Source: an uncultured Fimbriimonadales bacterium (GTDB lineage Bacteria; Armatimonadota; Fimbriimonadia; Fimbriimonadales; GBS-DC). From it: 22,513 bases of DNA. Shown here piece after piece: positions 1 through 6,820 of the stretch; position 1 is the stretch's first letter, and the number at the start of each line of letters is the position of its first letter. The position numbers and the translations under genes are program-made. The notes under the pieces are model-generated. The model was given only the letters and a program-made list of their open reading frames with translations, made no database searches and was not told where the DNA came from. The stretch is from positions 1 to 22,513 of the forward strand of contig CALAMM010000036.1 in NCBI GenBank assembly GCA_937925775.1, read 5' to 3'.

Positions 1-872
1 TGTTCCACCTGAATCGTACCGTCGGGTTTGGGACCAACATTTAGCAGCAGATTAGCGTCTCGCCCTGCACACTCTGCAAGGATACGAACGAGCTGGGAAA
101 CGGACTTGTGTTGAGCATCTTGAGCGTTATAGCCCCAGCTATTGTTGATGGTCATGCAGGTCTCGAGCAGCGCATCGTCGCTGGGCTGGACAGGATTGAA
201 GCCAGCCTTATTCTCACCGGGTAAATCCTGCTCATAGATTTGTATGTCTTCTTCTGGAAGAGGTTTCTGATGATGGTTATTAGCAATCAGGAGTGCAGGT
301 GCTATTGAGCGAAGTGTTCGATAAAGTTTCGTGAGTTTCCAAGTCTCATCCAGATTTTCTGGCTTATCCCAACACCCATCCAACCAGATTCCATCGGGAC
401 GGTACTTCCGAACCAGTTCCAGAACCTGACCGTGCCAGTAATGTGTGTAGGTGTCCCAGTCTGTTCTATAGGCGGGGTGTTGCCAGTCAAGAGGCGAGTA
501 GTAGAACAACAGGGCGATTTTTGCTCTGCGGCAGGCATGTGCCAGTTCTTTCAACACATCGCGCTTGAAGGGGGTGTTGGTGATTTTGTAGTCGGTCAGT
601 TCACTGTCGTACATGCAGAAACCGTCATGATGCTTTGCCGTGATAGTTATATATCGCATGCCTGCCTTTTTGGCAAGCCTGACCCATTCTTCCGCGTTGA
701 ATAGTCGCGGGTTAAACTGTTCCATCAGAGAGCGATACTCGGAACTGGGGATTTTTTCCAGGTGCATGACCCACTCACCCCGTTCCAAGAGCGAGTAAAT
801 GCCCCAGTGAACAAACATGCCGAACCGCATTTTGCGGAATCTCTCGCGCGCTTGTTGTCGTCGTTGCTCCAT
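1..872 (-). CDS. GH29 alpha-L-fucosidase-like glycosidase (3' end cut by window edge)
   Basis: The reading frame stays open from the ATG at 872 to the window edge (290 codons), so the C-terminus is missing. The translation carries the GH29 landmarks in order: FGMFVHWG at residues 17-24, AKHHDGF with the His pair at 81-82, and YRPDGIWLDG, where Asp165 fits the family nucleophile. Further on are TINNSWGYN and LLLNVGPKPDG. GH29 enzymes remove alpha-L-fucose from glycans by a retaining mechanism. There is no signal peptide at this start, so the enzyme is probably cytoplasmic, or the true start lies elsewhere. A GGAGGAAC Shine-Dalgarno precedes the ATG. The gene begins 30 nt after parB and could be read from the same transcript. 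The acid/base residue varies within GH29 and I cannot assign it. Family call firm; substrate inferred. Confidence 0.9.
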   Translation of the reverse strand, partial: MEQRRQQARERFRKMRFGMFVHWGIYSLLERGEWVMHLEKIPSSEYRSLMEQFNPRLFNAEEWVRLAKKAGMRYITITAKHHDGFCMYDSELTDYKITNTPFKRDVLKELAHACRRAKIALLFYYSPLDWQHPAYRTDWDTYTHYWHGQVLELVRKYRPDGIWLDGCWDKPENLDETWKLTKLYRTLRSIAPALLIANNHHQKPLPEEDIQIYEQDLPGENKAGFNPVQPSDDALLETCMTINNSWGYNAQDAQHKSVSQLVRILAECAGRDANLLLNVGPKPDGTIQVE

Positions 873-887
873 ACCGTTCCTCCGGGG

Positions 888-901
888 TTTTCACATGAAA
901 A
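888..901. promoter_or_regulatory. Inverted repeat TTTTCA-CA-TGAAAA, degenerate parS-like site
   Basis: A perfect 6-bp inverted repeat with a 2-bp centre lies between the parB stop and the Shine-Dalgarno of the GH29 gene. Aligned with the usual parS consensus TGTTTCACGTGAAACA, the 16 bases around it match at about 11 positions, including TTTCAC and TGAAA. parS sites often lie close to parAB, which is why I record it. The central CG of the consensus is changed, so it could equally be an operator for another regulator or chance. Confidence 0.3.
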
Positions 902-902
902 G

Positions 903-1775
903 CTACAGCCCGCTCGGTGCTATGATTTCCAAAATTCGTCCCAGTTCCTCCTCCGAATAAAACTCAATCACGATTCTGCCTCCCCCGCCCCCCCACTGAA
1001 CGACCTGGACGCGCGTCCCCAAGTATGCGCTCAGATTCTGCTCCAACGCCTTCAACTCAGGCGATGCAGGAGACGGCTGGGGGGCCGACTCGGGGGCGTT
1101 TCGGGGAGTGGGGTTCATCGAACGCAGTTCGCGGGCGCGCAGCTCCGACGCACGAACACTTAGACCCTCGGTTATAATATCGCTCCACAACTGTCGTTGC
1201 AGAGTCGGATCCTTCACCATAAGCAGGGCGCGCCCGTGCCCCTCGCTTATGGCGCCCTCCTTGAGGCTCTTGATGATATACTCTGGCAATTGAAGCAGTC
1301 GCAGCGTGTTAGAAACAGCGGGGACACTCTTACCCACACGCTGCGCTACTTGCTCTTGCGTCATCCCGAACTCCTCCATAAGCCGCTTATATGCCAGCGC
1401 AGCATCGATAGGGTTGATATCCTCCCTCTGCACATTCTCAACCAGTGCCATCTCCAGCATCTGTTGTTCCGATGGCGAGCGCACAATCGCTGGAATGGTT
1501 GCCAAACCTGCCATCTTTGCTGCACGAAGGCGACGCTCGCCAGCCACCAATACATAATCGCTGTCGCCTTCCTGTCTGACGATAATCGGCTGGATTACTC
1601 CCATTTCCCGGATCGACGCAGCCAACTCTGTCAAAGATTCGTCACGAAACTGCTGGCGAGGCTGATAAGGGTTCGGGCGTATTTTGTCAATCGGGATTTC
1701 CCGAATAAGCGTTTCCGCGAAGTCGTTCTGACCAATCAAGGCACCCAATCCTCTACCGAGCGCTGGACGTGGCAT
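903..1775 (-). CDS. parB: ParB/Spo0J-type chromosome partitioning protein
   Basis: This 290-residue protein has full ParB architecture. It starts with MPRPALGRGLGALIG, typical of chromosomal ParB. The CTP-binding N-terminal domain holds GERRLRAA at 79-86 and ENVQR at 113-117. A helix-turn-helix follows at about 138-160 (MTQEQVAQRVGKSVPAVSN), which in the family reads parS. A variable linker then leads to a C-terminal dimerisation segment. ParB loads at parS, slides on DNA as a CTP-dependent clamp and stimulates the ParA ATPase to segregate chromosomes. Its start lies 23 nt inside the 3' end of parA, so the two are likely translationally coupled. No key motif is missing. A degenerate parS-like repeat lies just downstream. 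Confidence 0.96.
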   Translation of the reverse strand: MPRPALGRGLGALIGQNDFAETLIREIPIDKIRPNPYQPRQQFRDESLTELAASIREMGVIQPIIVRQEGDSDYVLVAGERRLRAAKMAGLATIPAIVRSPSEQQMLEMALVENVQREDINPIDAALAYKRLMEEFGMTQEQVAQRVGKSVPAVSNTLRLLQLPEYIIKSLKEGAISEGHGRALLMVKDPTLQRQLWSDIITEGLSVRASELRARELRSMNPTPRNAPESAPQPSPASPELKALEQNLSAYLGTRVQVVQWGGGGGRIVIEFYSEEELGRILEIIAPSGL

Positions 1776-2556
1776 ACTGTCTTACCTCCTCAACAAGTTC
1801 TTGATACGCTTGAGCACCGCGTGAACGAGGGTCATACTCAATCACGGGCTGCCCAAAGCTCGGCGACTCGCTGACCCGAATGTTGCGTGGGACAACCACT
1901 TGAGCCACTTTCGTACCAAAGAACTTCCGAACCTCGCTTTCCACCTGTTCAGCCAATCTCGTACGGGCATCATACATCGTCAATACGACCTTCCAAATCT
2001 CAAGTTTTGGATTCAGATGTTGGCGCACCAAATCCACAGTTTGAAGCAGCTGAGAGAGACCTTCAAGAGCATAGTATTCGCACTGAACTGGCACAATCAG
2101 ACCATCAGCTGCGGTGAGCGCATTGATTGTAAGAATGCCGAGCGACGGGGGGGTATCGATAATAATCCAGTTGTATCTCGCGCGCAAGGGTGCGATAAGA
2201 TTTCGCAAAATCGCTTCGCGTGCAATCTGAGAGGCAAGCAGGATATCACTGCCTGCAAGGTCGATGCTTGCAGGAAGCAGATACAGATTGGGGCGCTGGG
2301 TGTCTACTAAAAGTTCTTCTGACAGCTGAAACTGAGGATTTGCAAGGCGCTGCTGGATCAGAGTAAACAGGTCGTTCTCTTGACGGCGTGGGTCTACTCC
2401 CAGTCCGCTGGTAGCGTTGGCTTGGGGGTCAGCATCTATCAGGAGCGTCCGCTCACCCGCTCGCGCGAGACCCGCAGCCAAGTTAATCGCGGTCGTGGTC
2501 TTACCGACACCGCCTTTCTGATTAACAACTGCCAGCACCCAACCGTTTTGTGGCAC
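1753..2556 (-). CDS. parA: ParA/Soj-type partitioning ATPase
   Basis: This 267-residue deviant-Walker ATPase has KGGVGKTT at 14-21, including the signature lysine, then DADPQ at 41-45 and a Walker B region ending in IIIDTPPSLG. ParA dimers bind DNA non-specifically when ATP-bound and move ParB-parS complexes; here it is paired with parB, overlapping it by 23 nt. The start is GTG at 2556, the first start after an in-frame TAG. It has no good Shine-Dalgarno, and an internal GTG at codon 7 is an alternative. The gene begins 73 nt after the FlgM-like gene, with a strong hairpin in between. It may be co-transcribed from the riboswitch-controlled promoter or use its own weak promoter. Confidence 0.95.
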   Translation of the reverse strand: MPQNGWVLAVVNQKGGVGKTTTAINLAAGLARAGERTLLIDADPQANATSGLGVDPRRQENDLFTLIQQRLANPQFQLSEELLVDTQRPNLYLLPASIDLAGSDILLASQIAREAILRNLIAPLRARYNWIIIDTPPSLGILTINALTAADGLIVPVQCEYYALEGLSQLLQTVDLVRQHLNPKLEIWKVVLTMYDARTRLAEQVESEVRKFFGTKVAQVVVPRNIRVSESPSFGQPVIEYDPRSRGAQAYQELVEEVRQYATSSAR

Positions 2557-2601
2557 GGGGTAGCAGTTCTACGCAATCAGAAAGATTCCTGCAAAGTGGC
2601 A

Positions 2602-2627
2602 GGGCAGGAGAGGAGTTTCCCCTGCCC
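2602..2627 (-). terminator. Strong hairpin just after the FlgM-like stop codon, no U tract
   Basis: In the minus-strand RNA, GGGCAGGGGA pairs with UCUCCUGCCC (10 pairs, one G-U) around a 6-nt loop. It starts 2 nt after the TGA of the FlgM-like gene. No run of U follows, so intrinsic termination is doubtful; an mRNA-stabilising end, a processing site or a partial terminator before parA are possible. The first bases after the stop, AATGGGCAGGGG, recur after the L25 stop codon. Confidence 0.45.
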
Positions 2628-2629
2628 AT

Positions 2630-2899
2630 TCACTGCGACATTTTGTCCGCTATCACGCGCCGCATGATGGATGCAGCGATGATTTTCGCGGGGAGCGGTT
2701 CTTTTGTGGCTTCCTCCATTCGTGCCTCGCGCACATCAGGCGTTTGGGTTAGGAGTTGTGCGACTTCGCGCGCCAACTGTTGGTCGGTTTCTTCGCAAGC
2801 GACGAACGGCGCGGGCACAGGCTCCAACGGGGCTGTACCCTTCTGTTGAGCCCGATAGGCACGCGCCACCTTCTGCAGTTCCTCCAACGAGATTTGCAT
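2630..2899 (-). CDS. Small FlgM-like protein (putative anti-sigma-28 factor)
   Basis: This 89-residue soluble protein begins MQISLEELQKVARAY and has a proline-rich middle. Its C-terminal half resembles the FlgM domain. LAREVAQLLTQTPDVREARM (residues about 42-61) matches the family pattern of a helix, then pDVRe.rv, and KIIAASIMRRV matches the last sigma-binding helix. FlgM binds and silences the flagellar sigma factor FliA/SigD until the hook is finished. The usual aI.sGtY linker is poorly conserved here, so it could be a diverged relative with another sigma partner. AGGAGG sits 7 nt before the ATG. A c-di-GMP riboswitch and a sigma-28-like promoter lie directly upstream, which supports a motility role independently of the protein match. 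No flagellar genes are in the window. Confidence 0.62.
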   Translation of the reverse strand: MQISLEELQKVARAYRAQQKGTAPLEPVPAPFVACEETDQQLAREVAQLLTQTPDVREARMEEATKEPLPAKIIAASIMRRVIADKMSQ

Positions 2900-2914
2900 C
2901 GTTCTGCCTCCTAT

Positions 2915-2935
2915 CTTGCTGAGTTGCCCAGCAAG
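2915..2935 (-). promoter_or_regulatory. Expression-platform hairpin between riboswitch and start codon
   Basis: CUUGCUG pairs with CAGCAAG (7 perfect pairs) around the loop GGCAACU in the minus-strand RNA. It begins 3 nt after the riboswitch P1 stem and ends 2 nt before AGGAGG. The loop bases GGCAAC can pair with GUUGCC of the aptamer 3' strand, and the aptamer segment UGCCU can pair with AGGCA at the Shine-Dalgarno. Two competing folds are therefore available. No U tract follows, so control of translation is more likely than termination. The stem is seen; the switching is inferred. Confidence 0.55.
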
Positions 2936-2938
2936 CCG

Positions 2939-3032
2939 GAGACAGGCAACCCGGCTATCTGTCCTACTTTCCTACGACAGACCCATAGGCTTTGCGCCCC
3001 TGCATCACTACAGGTTTGCCTTTTTCTGTCTC
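2939..3032 (-). ncRNA. Cyclic-di-GMP-I (GEMM) riboswitch aptamer
   Basis: Read on the minus strand, the leader contains all conserved GEMM-I blocks in order and spacing: AAAGGCAAACC (3023-3013), GGCGCAAAGCC (2998-2988) and UAGCCGGGUUGCC (2957-2945). P1 is GAGACAG (3032-3026) with CUGUCUC (2945-2939). P2, CCUGUA/UGCAGG, is capped by the GNRA tetraloop GUGA (3008-3005). P3 starts with UCUGUC/GACAGA around a 12-nt loop. This class binds c-di-GMP between P2 and P3, and the tetraloop docks into P3. The aptamer lies 40 nt upstream of the FlgM-like ATG and some 50 nt after the uvrB stop. ON or OFF direction cannot be read with certainty. Confidence 0.92.
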
Positions 3033-3050
3033 GGCTTACTACGCCCTATA

Positions 3051-3079
3051 TTATCGGTCGGGTCAGCCAGTTTCTTTAG
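3051..3079 (-). promoter_or_regulatory. Sigma-28 (FliA/SigD)-like promoter for the riboswitch transcript
   Basis: On the minus strand CTAAAGAAA (3079-3071) and CCGATAA (3057-3051) match the two halves of the flagellar sigma-28 consensus (TAAAGTTT, 11 nt, GCCGATAA). The gap is 1 nt longer than standard and the first G of the -10 is A. Transcription would start near 3043, about 10 nt before riboswitch P1, so the aptamer would be at the 5' end of the RNA. GATAAT within it is also a fair sigma-70 -10, but no -35 hexamer stands at 16-18 nt. The element starts 4 nt after the uvrB stop. Confidence 0.5.
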
Positions 3080-3082
3080 CCC

Positions 3083-5068
3083 CTATACGACGCTCTGTTC
3101 CAGAATCCTGCGCAGTCGCTGTATCTCATCGCGCAAAATTGCCGCCCGTTCGAACTCCAGCGATTTTGCCGCCTGACGCATTTCCTGCTCAAGGCGACTT
3201 ATGACTATCGGCAGATCTTCAAACGCCACCCGATCGGTATCCACAATCTGGTAGGCGGCGCGCTCCTCCGCCACTTTGTAGGCGCGTACCGTCTCACGAA
3301 CCTCCTTGCGCACGGTTTCGGGAGTGATGCCGTGCCGTTGGTTGTACTCCATTTGAATCTGCCGACGGCGGTTGGTCTCCTCAATAGCGCGCTGCATCGA
3401 GCCGGTGATGCGGTCGGCGTACAAAATGACCTGTCCGAACTTGTTGCGGGCAGCGCGCCCAATGGTCTGAATCAGGGAAGTTTCCGAGCGTAAGAAGCCT
3501 TCCTTGTCGGCGTCGAGAATCGCCACCAGCGAGACCTCAGGCAGATCCAGCCCTTCACGCAGCAGATTCACGCCAACTACAACATCGTATGTTCCGAGCC
3601 GTAAGTCGCGTAGAATCTCCGCGCGTTCCAGCGATTGCACATCAGAATGGAGGTACTGCACGCGAATACCCAACTCCTGCAGATAGCTCGTCAGGTCTTC
3701 CGCCATTTTCTTGGTGAGCGTGGTCACCAGCACCCGCTCCTCACGCTCAATACGGCGGCGAATTTCGGCGATTAGGTCATCCACCTGTCCTGCCGTTGGG
3801 CGCACGATGACTTCGGGATCAAGCAAGCCCGTCGGGCGGATAATCTGCTCTACAATCTGCTGGCTGACCTTGCGCTCAAAAGGCCCCGGCGTTGCCGACA
3901 CGAAAATAGCCTGCCTCACCCGCTGTAGAAACTCCTCGAAGCGTAGCGGGCGGTTATCCAGCGCAGAGGGCAGCCGAAAGCCGTATTCAACCAGCGTGCG
4001 TTTGCGCTGCAGGTCGCCGTTGTACATCGCGCGAATCTGTGGGATGGTTTGGTGCGATTCATCAATGAACAGAATGTAATCTTCAGGGAAGTAATCTAAC
4101 AGGGTGTAGGGTGGCTCGCCAGGGCGACGCCCGTCGAAATAGCGCGAGTAGTTCTCGATGCCGTTGCAGTAGCCCAGTTCGCGCATCATTTCCAAATCCA
4201 TCTCGGTGCGTTGGCGGATGCGCTGGGCTTCCAGGAGACGCCCTTGCGACTCGAAATAGGCAACTTGCGCCTCCAGCTCTTCGCGAATCTGAGCAATAAT
4301 ATCGTCCAGCCTATCCCATGGCGTTACATAGTGCGTTGCGGGGAAGAAGCTCGCCCTCTCCAATTCGCAGATAATCTCGCCTTTGAGCGGATCGTATTCA
4401 TAGAGCCGTTCGACTTCATCGCCGAAAAGCTCGATGCGCGTGACATACTCTTCATCTGCAGGTTGGACATCAATCACATCGCCGCGAATGCGAAATGTGC
4501 CGCGCCCCAGCACCATATCCGAGCGCGTGTATTGCAGTTCTACGAGCCGCATCGCGAGTTCGTGCGGGTCGAGGCGGTCGCCGCGCTTGACGGTCACGAT
4601 GCTACGCAGGTACTCTTGGGGCGATCCCAATCCATAAATGCTGGAGACGCTGGCGACAACAATCACATCGCGGCGCTCCAACACTGCCTGCGTGGCGGCG
4701 TGGCGCAGCCGATCAATCTCGTCGTTGATAGAGGCGGTCTTCTCAATATAGGTGTCCGACTGAGGCACATAGGCTTCGGGTTGGTAGTAATCGTAATAAC
4801 TGATGAAAAAATGAACGGCGTTTTCTGGGAAGAACGCGCGGAACTCCTGACAGAGCTGCGCCGCCAGCGTTTTGTTGTGTGCAATCACAAGGGCAGGACG
4901 CTGAACCGCGGCGATTACGGACGCCATCGTGAAAGTTTTACCTGTGCCCGTTGCCCCCAGCAGCGTTTGAAACTTGTAACCGCGTTTCAGCCCCTCCACC
5001 AGCTTCTCAATCGCTTGAGGCTGGTCGCCGCGCGGCTGAAACTCAGCGCTTAGCCGAAACATACGCAT
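3083..5068 (-). CDS. uvrB: UvrB, excinuclease ABC subunit B
   Basis: This is a full-length 661-residue UvrB. Walker A GATGTGKT is at 38-45, the damage-probing beta-hairpin YYDYYQPEAYVP at 91-102 and the DESH helicase box at 336-339. The helicase motifs VSATPGPFE, LLREGLDLPE and QTIGRAARN follow. The C-terminal UVR motif that contacts UvrC lies at about 620-655 (LEQEMRQAAKSLEFERAAI). UvrB receives damaged DNA from UvrA, verifies the lesion and positions UvrC for incision. The outer start (5068) is given. A TATAAT box ends only 2 nt upstream of it, so an RNA starting 7-9 nt after the box would begin at the second ATG (5062, MFRLSAEF), giving a leaderless message. The gene is divergent from the diguanylate cyclase gene. 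Confidence 0.98.
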   Translation of the reverse strand: MRMFRLSAEFQPRGDQPQAIEKLVEGLKRGYKFQTLLGATGTGKTFTMASVIAAVQRPALVIAHNKTLAAQLCQEFRAFFPENAVHFFISYYDYYQPEAYVPQSDTYIEKTASINDEIDRLRHAATQAVLERRDVIVVASVSSIYGLGSPQEYLRSIVTVKRGDRLDPHELAMRLVELQYTRSDMVLGRGTFRIRGDVIDVQPADEEYVTRIELFGDEVERLYEYDPLKGEIICELERASFFPATHYVTPWDRLDDIIAQIREELEAQVAYFESQGRLLEAQRIRQRTEMDLEMMRELGYCNGIENYSRYFDGRRPGEPPYTLLDYFPEDYILFIDESHQTIPQIRAMYNGDLQRKRTLVEYGFRLPSALDNRPLRFEEFLQRVRQAIFVSATPGPFERKVSQQIVEQIIRPTGLLDPEVIVRPTAGQVDDLIAEIRRRIEREERVLVTTLTKKMAEDLTSYLQELGIRVQYLHSDVQSLERAEILRDLRLGTYDVVVGVNLLREGLDLPEVSLVAILDADKEGFLRSETSLIQTIGRAARNKFGQVILYADRITGSMQRAIEETNRRRQIQMEYNQRHGITPETVRKEVRETVRAYKVAEERAAYQIVDTDRVAFEDLPIVISRLEQEMRQAAKSLEFERAAILRDEIQRLRRILEQSVV

Positions 5069-5070
5069 GG

Positions 5071-5078
5071 ATTATACC
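5071..5078 (-). promoter_or_regulatory. GGTATAAT -10 box of uvrB
   Basis: A perfect TATAAT preceded by GG lies 2 nt upstream of the first uvrB ATG. No TTGACA-like -35 is visible at 16-18 nt. The expected start of transcription falls at about 5065-5062, on or beside the second in-frame ATG, which suggests leaderless translation. Confidence 0.6.
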
Positions 5079-5130
5079 GTTTTCACGCTTGAGGCGTTCT
5101 CAGGCGGTATGGAATAACGCGCATGAGTGC

Positions 5131-6792
5131 ATGCGACAGCGCTGGCAAGAGGCAGGCAGACTCTATCTGAGCCGATGGGGATGGCAGGTGCGCCATCGCT
5201 GGGAACGCACCCCCATCGGCTTGCGGTTCGCATTTACACTAACGCTGATTCTTGTGGCGCTACTAACCCCCTGGACTGCTCTCAACCTTCTCTACCTTGA
5301 TGCGGCTCTGGGGACGCAGGCGCGCCTCAATCAGATGCGTCGGGCGCAAGTCGCTCAGCTAATTATAGAGCGGGAACTGATGAACCTCCTGCGACACGGC
5401 GAAGACTACAGCGTTTGGAATGACGCGCGTGAAGCAGTGCTACAACGCGACCTCAAATGGCTCCACACGAACACGATAGAATGGCTGACACATCACTTTT
5501 ACTACGATATTGTAACCGTTCTTCAGGCTGACGGCACACCACTGGTTAGCACAGAACCTGAGAGCGAGTGGCTGACACGCTTCCCTCTTGTTCAGGATGC
5601 CCTACGGGGAAAGGGCGATGCGGGATTAATTCGGCACAACGGAACCGTTTACCTGATGAGCGCGACTCCTATCTATGACGAGGAGTGGGAACATCCCCAT
5701 GTAGGGGTTCTAATCTTAGCGCGAGCGTTGAACCGCGCACAGTTGGATCGAATCAGCGAGCAGCTCGGCAACCGAGTTGCCTTGACGCTCTACACGGACA
5801 CCAATCTGCTTGCCCCTTCGTCCGAAGGGGTAGATAAAGACGCTATCATACTGCGCGACTCCACAAAAAAACCAATAGCTGCCCTGAAGATAGAGTCTCC
5901 CCTTTCGGAAACGCTCTTGGTCAGTGAAGTGCGATATACGGCGCAGCGGTATGTGATAGGCATAAGCGTTGGAATTGCTTTTCTGGCAAGTCTGGCGCTG
6001 GTCTGGTTTCTACGGGCGTATATCGCGCGGTTCCTCACGGCAATACAGCGTCTGGCGTCGGGGGACTGGGATGCGCGGGTTCCTTACGCTGCACGCGATG
6101 AGTTCGGTTTTTTGGCGCGCACCTTCAACGCAATGGCGAGGCAGCTTCAACAAGCGTTCGAGGAGCAGGTGCGCCAACATGAAGAGATTCAGGCACAGAA
6201 CGAGGAGCTGCAGGCGCTTTACCAGCAACTGCAGGCGGCGCACCAAAATCTCGCTCGGCTCAACCAAGAGCTTACCGAAGCGAACCAGTTGCTGGCGCAG
6301 GCGGCAGTGACGGACGGGCTAACTGGGCTGAAAAATCACCGCGCATTCCAAGAGTCGCTTGCCAGCCTCGTCCAGATGGCAGAGCGTCATCGGCAGCCGT
6401 TATCGCTGATAATGCTCGACATCGACTACTTCAAGGAGTTCAACGACTGCTTCGGGCACCCTGCAGGGGACGAGTTGCTCAAGCAGGTTGCGGAAGTGTT
6501 GCGTCAATCGGCGCGCGCTTACGATGTCGCAGCGCGCTACGGTGGCGAGGAGTTCGCCCTACTACTGCCCAATACCACGCTTGAGCAGGCAGTTCAGGTC
6601 GCAGAGCGTCTGCGCAGACAAATTAGCGCGATTCAGAACCCGCACGCGCCTGTCTCTGCCAGTCTCGGCGTGGCGAGCTATCGGTTCGGGACTGCGCCTG
6701 CTGCGCTACTTTACGAAGCGGACGCCGCGCTTTACCGCGCCAAGCGCAACGGACGAAATCAAGTATGCGTCTATCAGCCCGAAGCTGCGTAG
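5131..6792 (+). CDS. Membrane diguanylate cyclase: CHASE4-like sensor, HAMP, coiled coil, GGDEF
   Basis: The 553-residue protein has a membrane segment at about 31-55 and a periplasmic domain of about 215 residues. That domain contains EDYSVWNDAREAV and a downstream W..N...W pattern, like the CHASE4 sensor family. A second membrane segment (274-297), a HAMP linker (ASGDWDARVPYAARDEFG), a glutamine-rich coiled coil (about 345-390) and a GGDEF domain follow. The domain begins DGLTGLKNHR at 395, with GGEEF at 471-475. RAYD lies 5 residues before GGEEF and is the RxxD inhibitory site, so it should make c-di-GMP from two GTP and be product-inhibited. The frame is open further upstream, but that part overlaps uvrB; ATG 5131 leaves a short cytoplasmic N-terminus. 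No strong Shine-Dalgarno. The ligand is unknown. Confidence 0.92.
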   Translation: MRQRWQEAGRLYLSRWGWQVRHRWERTPIGLRFAFTLTLILVALLTPWTALNLLYLDAALGTQARLNQMRRAQVAQLIIERELMNLLRHGEDYSVWNDAREAVLQRDLKWLHTNTIEWLTHHFYYDIVTVLQADGTPLVSTEPESEWLTRFPLVQDALRGKGDAGLIRHNGTVYLMSATPIYDEEWEHPHVGVLILARALNRAQLDRISEQLGNRVALTLYTDTNLLAPSSEGVDKDAIILRDSTKKPIAALKIESPLSETLLVSEVRYTAQRYVIGISVGIAFLASLALVWFLRAYIARFLTAIQRLASGDWDARVPYAARDEFGFLARTFNAMARQLQQAFEEQVRQHEEIQAQNEELQALYQQLQAAHQNLARLNQELTEANQLLAQAAVTDGLTGLKNHRAFQESLASLVQMAERHRQPLSLIMLDIDYFKEFNDCFGHPAGDELLKQVAEVLRQSARAYDVAARYGGEEFALLLPNTTLEQAVQVAERLRRQISAIQNPHAPVSASLGVASYRFGTAPAALLYEADAALYRAKRNGRNQVCVYQPEAA

Positions 6793-6820
6793 CAGGAATG
6801 CCTCGCCGCGCGTCTAATGC

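Noticed and set aside
4211..5053. Long open frame of 280 codons on the plus strand opposite uvrB
   Set aside because: It is entirely antisense to a fully conserved UvrB, has no Shine-Dalgarno or recognisable motif, and its composition mirrors the uvrB codon pattern.
4951..5130. Upstream extension of the diguanylate cyclase frame
   Set aside because: The extra 60 residues overlap the 5' end of uvrB and its promoter, show no signal or domain, and lie before the natural membrane-anchor start at 5131.
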